From Neoroseomonas marina (GTDB lineage: Bacteria > Pseudomonadota > Alphaproteobacteria > Acetobacterales > Acetobacteraceae): DNA of 64,000 bases. The DNA is taken from the NCBI RefSeq assembly GCF_012927745.1, contig NZ_JABBKX010000002.1, forward strand, positions 124,001-188,000, written 5' to 3'. Below are positions 54,757 to 64,000 of the stretch, piece by piece; position 1 is the stretch's first letter; each line of letters starts with the position of its first letter. The translations under genes and the position numbers were made by a program. The notes beneath the pieces were generated by a model, which saw only the letters and a program-made list of their open reading frames with translations, made no database searches and was not told the DNA's origin.

Positions 54757-57345
54757 TCAGAAGCGGCGCAGCAACCGGTCGATGTAGTCGAGTTCCGCCG
54801 GCGGACGTTCGCGGTCCGCACCGCGCCGGCGCAGTTCTTCCTGGATCCGGCGCGTCTTCAGCAATTCGGCCTCGTCCGGCACGCGCGTGTCGGAGGCATT
54901 GTCCTGCCCGCCCGGGGCCTCCCGCGTGCGGCGGCCGAGGGGGTCGCGGCCCTGGCCCTGTTCCTGCGCCTGGTCCTGGCCCTCGCCGCCCTGCTGACCG
55001 CCGGCCATGCCCTCGCCTTCGCCCTCTTCCTCCTCGCCCTCGCCGGACTGGCCCTGGCCGAACTGGCGCTGCATCTGCTGGGCCATCTGGCGGCCGCCTT
55101 CGGTCAGCGCGCGGATGGCGCGCTGCTGGGCGTCGCGGCTGTCGCGGCCTTCGCGCAGGGCCTCGGCGGAATCGCGCATGGCGCGGTCGGCCTCGCCGAG
55201 TTGCGGGGGCACGTCGCCGGTCAGGTCGCCGAACTGCTGCATGAGTTCCCCGAGGGCGCGGCGCATCGCCCGCTGCACGCGGGCGTCCTGCTGGCTCTGC
55301 TGGTTCCGCTGGTCCTGGGCGCGGCTGTCGGCCTGGGGCTGTTGCTGCGGGGGCTGCTGGAAGGGGCGGAAGGACTGGCGCGGCTGCTGGGCGCGCTCGC
55401 GTTCGGCCTCGGTGCCGCGCTGGTGGGCGCGGTCGAGCATCTCGGCCTGGCGGCGCACCATGTCCTGCACGGCGCCCATCTGCTGGTTGCCGCGCTGGCG
55501 CTGCTGCTGCCGCTGGCGGTCCTCGGCGCGCATGTTGCGCCCTTCCTCGAGGCCGCGGAGCATTTCCTCGAGTTCCGCCAATTCGCGCTCGGCGTCCTCG
55601 GGGCGGCCCTCGCGGGCGGCCTGTTCCATGCGGCGCGTGCGGCGGTCGAGCTCGCGCTGGTCCATCAGGCGCTGCTGCGGGTCGTAGGGCAGGGCCTCGG
55701 CGTTCTCGCGCTGCAGGCGCTCGGCCAGTGCCTCGAGGTGGCGGCGGATCGCCTCGCGCAGTTCCTCGATGCGGCGCTGCAGCTCGGCGCGCTGTTCCTC
55801 GGTGCGGTTCTGCGGGTCGCGGCGCGCTTCCTCGAGCGCGTCGCGCAGCGCCTGGCGCGCTTCGGCCAGCGCGCGCGCGGTGCGGTCGGTGCGCCCTTCC
55901 TCGAGCGCGAGGGCCACGGTCCAGAGGATCTCCTGCACCTCGGCGATGGCGGCGGGGCGGCGGTCGCGCTGCAGGCGGTGCCGCGCGCTGCGCAGCGCGA
56001 GGTAGGTGCCGGTGTCGTGCTCGAAGGCCTCGGGGCTGGCGGCGATGCGGTCGAGCTCGCGGCGGGCGGGCTCGCGCCCGGTGGGATCGACGGACAGCGC
56101 CTTGCGCAGCGCGATGAGCTGCTGGGAGACCGGATGCGTGAAGGAGCGCTCGGGCAGTTCGAGGAAGGCGCCCTCGCTGCGGCCTTCCTGGCCGGCATGG
56201 TCGCGGGCGACCAGGCGGGCTTCGACTTCCAGCCCGGCCCAGGGATGGGCGGAGAGGTCGGGCTGCGCGGCGCCGCGGGCGCTGCGCGGATTGCCCGAGG
56301 GGATGGGCAGGTCGAGCACCACGGGCTCGGCTTCGGGGCGCGGCTTCAGGCGGAGTTCGACGCGCAGGCCGGCGAGGCCCCAATCGTCCTCCGCCCGCCA
56401 GGGCAGGCGGATGGCGAGGCCGCGCGTGGCGCGGGCGGGGGGCTGGTCCCAGGCGGCGGTCGGCGGGGCGTCGGCGCGGACGGCGAGGGTCCAGGCGGCG
56501 ACCTCGGTCCCGTCGCGGCGGACGGCGAGGCGGCCACCCTGTTCGAGCGGGACCTCGATGGCGAAGGAGCCGCGGTCGAGGCCGCGGAACGGCATGGCGG
56601 TGCCGTCGAGCATCAGGTCGGGCGTGCCGCCGGACCCGCCGGAGAGCGCGACCTGCAGCCGGCTGCCGGCCGGGGCGGTGACGGCGCCGCCGGCGGGGTC
56701 GAGGAAGAGCGGCGCGGCGCCGGTATAGGCCGGCGGGGTGATCCAGGCTTCCAGGCGGACGGAGGGCGCGCTCGGCAGGGCGGTGCCGCCGATATGCGGG
56801 GTCAGGGCGCGGCGCAGGCGCTCGGGGGCCTCGGGGCCCGCGACGACGAGGGCGGCGACGAGGGCGACAACGAGGCCACCGCGCAGCGCCAGCCGGTCGC
56901 GCCGGGCGAGGCCGGGATGCGGGGCTGCGACGCGCAGCCGGGCCAGGCGTTCGGCGGCGCGGCGGCGATGCGCCTCCCACAGCGCGAGCGCGACGGGGTC
57001 GTTGCCGGACGGGCGGTCGGCGAGCGTCGCGATGGGGCGATGGGCAAGGCCGGAATCGCGTTCGAGGCGACGCTCGGCGGCGTCGGTGCCGGGCAGGGCG
57101 AGGTGCCGCGCGGCGCGCCAGGCGGTCCAGCCCAGGGCGGCGGCGAAGGCGGCGAGGAGGAGCAGGTGCAGCGGCCAGGGCAGCACCAGCGGCAGGCCGG
57201 ACAGCGCCACCACGCCGAACAGGCCGATGACGCCGAGCGGCGGCCAGAGCGCCACCCAGGCCGCTTCCCACCAGAGCGCAAGGCGCGCGAGCCGGGTCCG
57301 GCGGACGAGCCGCGTGGAGAGCCGGTCGGGCGCCCGGGGCGTCAT
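54757..57345 (-). CDS. DUF4175 / TIGR02302 family membrane protein
   Basis: 862-residue protein of the TIGR02302 (DUF4175) family of alphaproteobacteria. Membrane helices near 28-48, 53-72 and 150-170 precede a large beta-rich periplasmic-looking domain (about 180-410). Next comes a very long charged coiled-coil region (420-700) with many Gln/Arg/Glu, then a Gln/Gly/Glu-rich low-complexity segment (about 720-800), ending in ELDYIDRLLRRF. Function unknown. The start overlaps the lysA stop by four bases, an arrangement typical of the family's genome context. Confidence 0.9.
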   Translation of the reverse strand: MTPRAPDRLSTRLVRRTRLARLALWWEAAWVALWPPLGVIGLFGVVALSGLPLVLPWPLHLLLLAAFAAALGWTAWRAARHLALPGTDAAERRLERDSGLAHRPIATLADRPSGNDPVALALWEAHRRRAAERLARLRVAAPHPGLARRDRLALRGGLVVALVAALVVAGPEAPERLRRALTPHIGGTALPSAPSVRLEAWITPPAYTGAAPLFLDPAGGAVTAPAGSRLQVALSGGSGGTPDLMLDGTAMPFRGLDRGSFAIEVPLEQGGRLAVRRDGTEVAAWTLAVRADAPPTAAWDQPPARATRGLAIRLPWRAEDDWGLAGLRVELRLKPRPEAEPVVLDLPIPSGNPRSARGAAQPDLSAHPWAGLEVEARLVARDHAGQEGRSEGAFLELPERSFTHPVSQQLIALRKALSVDPTGREPARRELDRIAASPEAFEHDTGTYLALRSARHRLQRDRRPAAIAEVQEILWTVALALEEGRTDRTARALAEARQALRDALEEARRDPQNRTEEQRAELQRRIEELREAIRRHLEALAERLQRENAEALPYDPQQRLMDQRELDRRTRRMEQAAREGRPEDAERELAELEEMLRGLEEGRNMRAEDRQRQQQRQRGNQQMGAVQDMVRRQAEMLDRAHQRGTEAERERAQQPRQSFRPFQQPPQQQPQADSRAQDQRNQQSQQDARVQRAMRRALGELMQQFGDLTGDVPPQLGEADRAMRDSAEALREGRDSRDAQQRAIRALTEGGRQMAQQMQRQFGQGQSGEGEEEEGEGEGMAGGQQGGEGQDQAQEQGQGRDPLGRRTREAPGGQDNASDTRVPDEAELLKTRRIQEELRRRGADRERPPAELDYIDRLLRRF

Positions 57346-58682
57346 GTCGCGAGCCAGTCCGGCACCCGCTGGCCGTGCAGCAGTTCCTCGTAGGTCTGGC
57401 GTTCGCGCACCACGGCGTAGCGGGTACCGTCGACCAGGACCTCGGGCGCCAGGGGGCGGGCGTTGTAGGTCGAGGACATCACCGCGCCATAGGCGCCGGC
57501 ATCGAGGAAGGCGACCGCATCGCCGGTGGCGAGATGCGGCAGGAGGCGGCCGCGGGCGAAGGTGTCGCCGGTCTCGCAGACCGGGCCGACGACCTCGGCC
57601 GCCGAGAGCGGCGAGGCGGCGCGGGCGCCGGAGACCGGGACGATGCCGTGCCAGGCCTCGTACATGGCCGGGCGGACCAGGTCGTTCATGGCGGCGTCGA
57701 CCACCACGAAGCGATGCGACGCGCCCTGCTTCTGCAGCACGACCGAGGCGAGCAGCACGCCGGCCGGACCGGCGATCCAGCGGCCGGGTTCGAGCATCAC
57801 CGGCAGGCCGAGCTCGCCCAGCGTGGCGCGAATGGCGCCGGCGAGCGCTTCGGGGGAGGGTGCGGGTTCGTCGCGGTAGGGGATGCCGAGGCCGCCGCCG
57901 CAATCGACGCGCTCCACCGGCAGGCCCTGGGCGCGCAGCGCCTTCACCATCTCCGCGAGGCGGGCATAGGCAGCGCGGTAGGCGGCCATGCCGGCGGTGA
58001 TCTGGCTGCCGATGTGGGTCGCGATGCCCATGGGCGCGATGCCGGGCAGGGCCGCCATGCGGGCGTAGATCGCGGGCGCGTCCTCGAAGGCGACGCCGAA
58101 CTTGTTCTCGCTCTTGCCGGTGGTGATCTTGGCGTGGGTCTTGGCGTCCACGTCGGGGTTCACGCGCAGCGCGACGCGCGCGGTCCTGCCCAGGCCGTCG
58201 GCGATGGCGGAGATCATGGCGATCTCCTCCGCGCTCTCGGCGTTGATCTGGAAGATGTCCTGCTCGATGGCGTGGCGGATCTCGGAGGCGGTCTTGCCGA
58301 CGCCGGAGAAGACGATGGCCGAGGCGGGGATCCCGGCGGCGCGGGCGATGCGCAGCTCGCCCTCGCTGACCACGTCGGCGCCGAGGCCTTCGGCGGCGAG
58401 GACCTTCAGCACGGCGAGGTTGTCGTTGCACTTCATGGCGAAGTGCACCGTCGCGGTCAGGCCGGCATGGGTCAGGGCCGACTTCAGCGACCGGGCGCGG
58501 TGGCGCAGCGCGCCGGCGGAATAGACCCAGGCCGGCGTGCCGACCTCCTGCGCGATGCGGGCGAGGGGCACGTCCTCCATCACCAGGCCGTCCATAGCGT
58601 GGAGGGAGAGGTGGGGGCGAAGGGCCAGCAGCTCCGCGAAGGAGGGGTCGGCGGCGTCGGTCAGGGCAAGGGGGGCGGCCAT
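57342..58682 (-). CDS. lysA: diaminopimelate decarboxylase
   Basis: 446-residue PLP-dependent enzyme of the fold-III type that makes L-lysine from meso-diaminopimelate, the last lysine step. The PLP Lys is K84 in VHFAMKCNDNLAVL. The phosphate loop GGGLGIPY, the YEAWHGIVPV region and CETGDTFARGR, whose Cys joins the active site from the second subunit, are intact. The start ATG begins MAAPLALTD; upstream in-frame sequence is Arg-rich and unlikely to be translated. Operon with DUF4175. Confidence 0.96.
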   Translation of the reverse strand: MAAPLALTDAADPSFAELLALRPHLSLHAMDGLVMEDVPLARIAQEVGTPAWVYSAGALRHRARSLKSALTHAGLTATVHFAMKCNDNLAVLKVLAAEGLGADVVSEGELRIARAAGIPASAIVFSGVGKTASEIRHAIEQDIFQINAESAEEIAMISAIADGLGRTARVALRVNPDVDAKTHAKITTGKSENKFGVAFEDAPAIYARMAALPGIAPMGIATHIGSQITAGMAAYRAAYARLAEMVKALRAQGLPVERVDCGGGLGIPYRDEPAPSPEALAGAIRATLGELGLPVMLEPGRWIAGPAGVLLASVVLQKQGASHRFVVVDAAMNDLVRPAMYEAWHGIVPVSGARAASPLSAAEVVGPVCETGDTFARGRLLPHLATGDAVAFLDAGAYGAVMSSTYNARPLAPEVLVDGTRYAVVRERQTYEELLHGQRVPDWLAT

Positions 58683-58803
58683 CCCGCTATTGTCGGGACG
58701 GGACGCGGCATCCGCAAGGCGGATCAAGGGCCGGAGCCGCCCCTTGCGTTCCAAGGAAGGTTGAAGGGGGCTCGGGGGGAAAAGTTCCCTTCTCCCCCCG
58801 TCT

Positions 58804-59748
58804 TCACCTCCGCAGCGCCGCCCTGAGTGCGTCGATGACCGCATCCGTCGCCGCCTGGTATCCCGGCCCGTCCAGGTATCCGGGGAAGGTGCCGGTCCGC
58901 TCGAGGAAGCCGGTCCAGGCCGGTTCGTTCATCGCCCGGCGGAAGCGGTCGTGCAGGGAGAGGTAGATCTCGTCCGGCAGGCCGGCCGGAGCGTTCAGGC
59001 CCTTCATGTTCTCGATCACCACATCCAGGCCCTGTTCGCGCAGGGTCGGCACCTGGGGCAGCACCGGGATGCGCTCGGCCGAGCAGACCGCCAGCGCGCG
59101 GATCTCGCCCGACTGGATCATGCCGCCGGTCTCCTCGGGGGCCAGGACCGCGAGGTCGACCGTGCCGGCGAGCAGAGCCTGGAGCGAGGGCGCGCCGCCG
59201 CTGAACGGGACGTGCAGCATCTCGACCCCCGCCTTGTTGGTCAGCAGCACGAAGACCGCGTGGTAGATCGACCCGATGCCGGAGGAGGCGTGGGAGACGG
59301 TGCCGGGGGCGCGCTTCGCGGCGTCGATGAACTGGGCCACGGTCTCGTACCGGCCGCCGCGCTTCGCCACGATCAGCAGGGGCTGGCGCGTCATGCGGAT
59401 GACGGCGCGGAAGGACCGTTTGGGGTCGTAGGGCAGGTCGCGGAAGGCGGCCAGCGAGGTGCTCTCGGACCCGCCGCCGACCAGCAGGTTCAGCCCGTCC
59501 GGCGCCATGCCAGCGACCTGCTGGGCGGCGATCGCCCCGCCGGCGCCGGGGCGATTCAGGGCGATCAGCGGCACGGGGAAGTGGCGCGCGGCGGCCTCGG
59601 CAAGGGCGCGGGCCTGCAGGTCGGTCCCGCCACCGGGTGGGAAGCCGATGATGAGCTGCACGGGGCGCGTGGGTTCCCAGGCGCGGGCAAGGCCCGGCGC
59701 GGCGAGGAGCCCTGAGGCGGCGGCAAGAAGGGCCCGGCGGGGGGTCAT
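58804..59748 (-). CDS. Bug/TctC-family substrate-binding protein
   Basis: 314-residue periplasmic binding protein of the Bug family. A Tat-like signal (PRRALLAAASGLLAAPGLARA) is followed by the family opening WEPTRPVQLIIGFPPGGGTD, NRPGAGGAIAAQQVA and VPFSGGAPSLQALLAG. The ATG is chosen as it starts the signal peptide. No transport partners are adjacent. It is distinct from the Bug protein at 12648-13622, with only family-level similarity. The ligand is unknown. Confidence 0.92.
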   Translation of the reverse strand: MTPRRALLAAASGLLAAPGLARAWEPTRPVQLIIGFPPGGGTDLQARALAEAAARHFPVPLIALNRPGAGGAIAAQQVAGMAPDGLNLLVGGGSESTSLAAFRDLPYDPKRSFRAVIRMTRQPLLIVAKRGGRYETVAQFIDAAKRAPGTVSHASSGIGSIYHAVFVLLTNKAGVEMLHVPFSGGAPSLQALLAGTVDLAVLAPEETGGMIQSGEIRALAVCSAERIPVLPQVPTLREQGLDVVIENMKGLNAPAGLPDEIYLSLHDRFRRAMNEPAWTGFLERTGTFPGYLDGPGYQAATDAVIDALRAALRR

Positions 59749-60284
59749 GGACGTTGCTCCCTGTTTTGTATCGTTGCCGCCGAGGCTAGGACGCCGGCGC
59801 GCCGGGGGACAGTCCCGGCCGGCGGGCTTCATGCCGAGGGGGGGCGCGCTTCCGACCCGCGGAGCAGCGCCAAGGTTGGGGGGCGGGAAGGCGACGCCAT
59901 CGTGGGCGCGGCATCATGCCGCGCTCGCCGACATCTCCCGCGGCGCGCGCCGACCAGGACGGGCCGACCGAGGTGGGCTGCAGGCCGACCAGGGCCGGGC
60001 CGGCAGCGTCGCGCAGGTCCGCCCACGCAACGAACGCGGACCGCGTCTTGCGCCGCCGCAAGGCAGCCCGCGGCCCGGCGGGGCAGAAAGCGTGCGTCGC
60101 AGCATGGATCCGGGACTTGTCCCCCGACGCGCGGATCAATACATGCGATCCGTCATGAGCCCTGCCGCGCGCAGGGATCCCCAACCACCCCATCCGCGGC
60201 GGCGCTCGCCGCCGGTTCAGCACAGGGGGCGGGCACGGTGCCACCTCTCGGGCCGACCCCGCCTGCCGCAGAGGAGAGTATCGG
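59749..60284 (+). other. 536-bp gene-free region upstream of dnaK
   Basis: No convincing gene is seen. It holds a GCGCGGCAT / ATGCCGCGC palindrome around 59906-59924, and GGGAC-TT-GTCCC at 60113-60124. A weak RpoH-like pair (CTTGTC at 60117-60122, AT-rich AATACAT near 60139-60145) lies about 140 bases before dnaK. A CIRCE-type site was looked for and not found. CAGAGGAGAG precedes the dnaK ATG (60285) by about nine bases. It may also carry a 5' regulatory leader. Confidence 0.45.
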
Positions 60285-62225
<1,941 letters not shown>

Positions 62226-62254
62226 TCGGGCGGGTTGCGTCGCCGTGAGTCACG

Positions 62255-62283
62255 CCGCCCGGTTCCCCAAGGACCGGGCGGCA
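62255..62283 (+). promoter_or_regulatory. perfect stem-loop between dnaK and dnaJ
   Basis: GCCGCCCGGT / ACCGGGCGGC, a 10-bp stem with a 9-base loop, lies 30 bases past the dnaK stop with no following T-run. It could protect the dnaK transcript end or reduce read-through into dnaJ, as seen in other dnaKJ loci where the two genes differ in level. Confidence 0.7.
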
Positions 62284-62437
62284 TCCGTATGGGAGGCGGT
62301 TGGGATCGCGGCCCGCCGCGATCCGGGAGCGCCCGGCGCGACCGCGCACGGACCAACTGTTGTCGCCGGAGCGGCAGTGCAGGGCGCGAAGGCAAGCCGC
62401 GCGGATGCGCGGCGCCCGCCGTCTGAGGGCACGAGCT

Positions 62438-63586
62438 ATGTCGAAGCGTGACTACTACGAGGTCCTTGGCGTCACCCGCGACGCCAATGAGGAGGCCCTG
62501 AAGAAGGCCTATCGCAAGCTGGCGATGAAGTACCACCCTGACCGCAACCAGGGGGACGCGGACGCCGAGGCCCGGTTCAAGGAGCTGAACGAGGCCTATG
62601 ACGTCCTGAAGGACGGCGAGAAGCGCGCGGCCTACGACCGTTTCGGCCATGCCGCCTTCGAACAGGGCGGGCCCGGTGGCGGCGGCTTCGGCGGCGGTCC
62701 CTTCGGGGGCGCCTTCGAGGACATCTTCGAGGAGATGTTCGGCCGCTTCGGCGGCGGCGGGCGCGGGGCGCGCGGCGGTGCCACGGGCCGCGGGGCGGAT
62801 CTGCGCACGCAGGTGGAGATCAGCCTCGAGGACGCCTTCGGCGGGACCAAGAGCAACATCCGCATTCCCACCTCGGTCTCCTGCGAGGCCTGCAAGGGAA
62901 CCGGTGCGGAAGGCGGGTCGTCCGCCGGCGCGCAGACCTGCCCGGGCTGCAACGGCCAGGGGAAGATCCGCGCGCAGCAGGGTTTCTTCCTGATCGAGCG
63001 GACCTGCCCGACCTGCGGCGGATCCGGGCGCATCATCAAGAACCCCTGCAAGATCTGCCACGGCGCGGGGCGCGTGCAGCGGGAGCGCTCGCTGAACGTG
63101 ACGATCCCGCCGGGGGTGGAGGACGGCACCCGCATCCGGCTCGCGGGCGAAGGCGAGGCAGGGCTGCGGGGGGCGCCGTCGGGCGATCTCTACGTCGACA
63201 TCGCGGTGAAGCCGCACCCGATCTTCCAGCGGGACGGCGCGAACATCTTCATCCGCGTGCCGCTGCGCATGACGCAGGCGGCCCTTGGCGGACATGTCGA
63301 GGTGCCGAGCATCGACGGCGGGCGCGCGAAGGTGACGATCCCGTCCGGCACGCAGACGGGCGACCAGTTCCGCTTGCGGGGCAAGGGATTCTCGGTGCTG
63401 CGGTCCGCAGCGCGCGGGGACATGTATGTCCAGGTCAGCGTCGAGACGCCGCAGAACCTGACGCCCAGGCAGCGGGAACTGCTCGAGCAGTTCGAGGCCG
63501 ATGCCGGGACGGGCGGCAAGACGCACCCGGAGAGCGAGGGCTTCTTCGCGAAGGTGAAGGAGTTCTGGGACGGGCTGGGGCGCTGA
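62438..63586 (+). CDS. dnaJ: chaperone DnaJ (Hsp40)
   Basis: 382-residue type I Hsp40. The J domain (1-70) has HPD at 33-35; a Gly/Phe region (about 76-110) is followed by four zinc-finger repeats ([32 protein letters not shown]), the two client-binding beta domains and a C-terminal dimer region. It stimulates DnaK ATPase and delivers substrates. The start is placed at [12 protein letters not shown]; upstream in-frame starts are in the intergenic leader. A GC-hairpin terminator follows at 63594. Confidence 0.98.
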   Translation: MSKRDYYEVLGVTRDANEEALKKAYRKLAMKYHPDRNQGDADAEARFKELNEAYDVLKDGEKRAAYDRFGHAAFEQGGPGGGGFGGGPFGGAFEDIFEEMFGRFGGGGRGARGGATGRGADLRTQVEISLEDAFGGTKSNIRIPTSVSCEACKGTGAEGGSSAGAQTCPGCNGQGKIRAQQGFFLIERTCPTCGGSGRIIKNPCKICHGAGRVQRERSLNVTIPPGVEDGTRIRLAGEGEAGLRGAPSGDLYVDIAVKPHPIFQRDGANIFIRVPLRMTQAALGGHVEVPSIDGGRAKVTIPSGTQTGDQFRLRGKGFSVLRSAARGDMYVQVSVETPQNLTPRQRELLEQFEADAGTGGKTHPESEGFFAKVKEFWDGLGR

Positions 63587-63593
63587 CGGCGCC

Positions 63594-63614
63594 GGGGAGG
63601 GCGTCGCCCTCCCC
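63594..63614. terminator. GC-hairpin bidirectional terminator (repeat-family hairpin)
   Basis: Perfect 9-bp stem GGGGAGGGC / GCCCTCCCC with GTC loop, between the convergent dnaJ (stop 63586) and PRC-barrel gene (stop 63629). It is the first-hairpin half of the window's dispersed repeat, used alone. Confidence 0.7.
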
Positions 63615-63628
63615 GTTCCGTGCGCCGG

Positions 63629-63967
63629 CTACACCACCGGCATCGCCCAGTAGTCGTCGATCGTGCCGCGGCGGTCCTGCCAGCCTTCCTCGGCGACCGG
63701 CGCGCGTTCCAGCTGCGCCTTGTCCAGCTTCACGACATAGCCGCCGAGCGTCGTGTCGTAGCGCAGCATGTCCCACGGCAGAGGGTAGTGCTTCGAGCCC
63801 AGGCCCATGAAGCCGCCGAAGGACAGCACCGCATAGGCGACGCGGCCGGTCGGCTTGTCGAGCATCACGTCCTCGATGCGGCCGATGTGTTCCTGGTCGA
63901 AGGAATAGACGTCGGTGCCGGCGACCTTGCCGCCGGCGATGAGGTGCCCGGTGGTCGGCGCGGTCAT
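63629..63967 (-). CDS. PRC-barrel domain protein
   Basis: 112-residue protein with a PRC-barrel fold: VAGTDVYSFDQEHIGRIEDVMLDKPTGRVAYAVLSFGG forms the core strands, followed by HYPLPWDMLRYD and an amphipathic helix. Such domains occur in the photosynthetic reaction-centre H subunit, RimM and many small stress proteins of alphaproteobacteria. No signal peptide. The function is not known; it is convergent with dnaJ and its upstream region runs off the window. Confidence 0.88.
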   Translation of the reverse strand: MTAPTTGHLIAGGKVAGTDVYSFDQEHIGRIEDVMLDKPTGRVAYAVLSFGGFMGLGSKHYPLPWDMLRYDTTLGGYVVKLDKAQLERAPVAEEGWQDRRGTIDDYWAMPVV

Positions 63968-64000
63968 GTCCTTGGTGGTCGGGTGCGCGTCGCGGCGCGG

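Noticed and set aside
54960..55080. Glu/Gly/Gln low-complexity stretch as a possible separate or frame-shifted gene
   Set aside because: In frame within the DUF4175 protein and continuous with its conserved C terminus; typical of that family.
55201..57393. 730-codon frame opposite the DUF4175 gene
   Set aside because: Gly/Ala/Leu-rich antisense product of the coiled-coil codons; no start region, motifs or separate promoter seen.
59749..60284. CIRCE (HrcA) operator upstream of dnaK
   Set aside because: No TTAGCACTC-type inverted repeat is present; the palindromes there have different sequences.

Overview
The window is a very GC-rich, densely packed chromosomal segment of an alphaproteobacterium, most likely Acetobacteraceae (Roseomonas-like). 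That placement is an inference. It rests on base composition, two tripartite-tricarboxylate (Bug/TctC) binding proteins without transport partners, DUF2852, DUF4175 and TIGR02186 genes, and a stand-alone DUF4096 transposase-domain gene of a kind I associate with that family. No rRNA, tRNA, CRISPR array or complete insertion sequence was seen. About 65 protein genes are supported, many joined by 4-base ATGA/GTGA overlaps.

Layout. 1-4.4 kb: Baeyer-Villiger-type monooxygenase plus M29 aminopeptidase, a small HTH/DUF2975 pair and a lipoprotein. 4.4-8.6 kb: translational GTPase TypA, a membrane protein, a small secreted protein and a PfkB sugar/nucleoside kinase; two of these end in near-identical terminators. 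8.7-12.6 kb: a TetR-controlled DevBCA-type ABC exporter with two palindromic operators and a composite palindromic repeat inside the operon. 12.6-13.6 kb: Bug protein. 13.6-18.6 kb: five-gene iron-uptake operon (TonB receptor, PiuC-type hydroxylase, ExbB, ExbD, TonB) behind a Fur-like box. 18.7-23.6 kb: M3 peptidase, ModA-like protein, an isolated T6SS sheath (TssC) homologue and an MFS transporter. 23.6-31.8 kb: glycan cluster (PIG-L-like, four glycosyltransferases, FkbM methyltransferase, SDR lacking its catalytic Tyr).

31.9-39.1 kb: YIP1 protein, AmpG-like permease, FUSC exporter, arsenate reductase, DUF486, acyltransferase and alanine dehydrogenase. 39.2-40.6 kb: rcnR-rcnA nickel/cobalt efflux with a textbook operator. 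40.7-45.7 kb: RNA-modifying enzymes (RsmD, RluB-like, THUMP methyltransferase), a glutamine-amidotransferase-like hydrolase, a TetR regulator and DUF2852. 45.9-49.6 kb is the accessory region: a three-gene BrnT toxin/HTH/BrnA module, then a lower-GC islet with the TcmP/three-Cys-motif pair, then the DUF4096 domain gene. 49.7-64 kb: TadA, a DUF4214 protein, 5'-nucleotidase, TauE-TIGR02186-USP operon, lysA-DUF4175 operon, Bug protein, dnaK-dnaJ and a PRC-barrel protein.

The best candidates for poorly described biology are the TcmP/three-Cys pair, the isolated TssC homologue and the toxin with two antitoxin-like partners. A family of intergenic two-hairpin repeats (near 9.4, 39.1, 44.5, 45.7, 46.8 and 63.6 kb) runs through the window and probably doubles as terminators.
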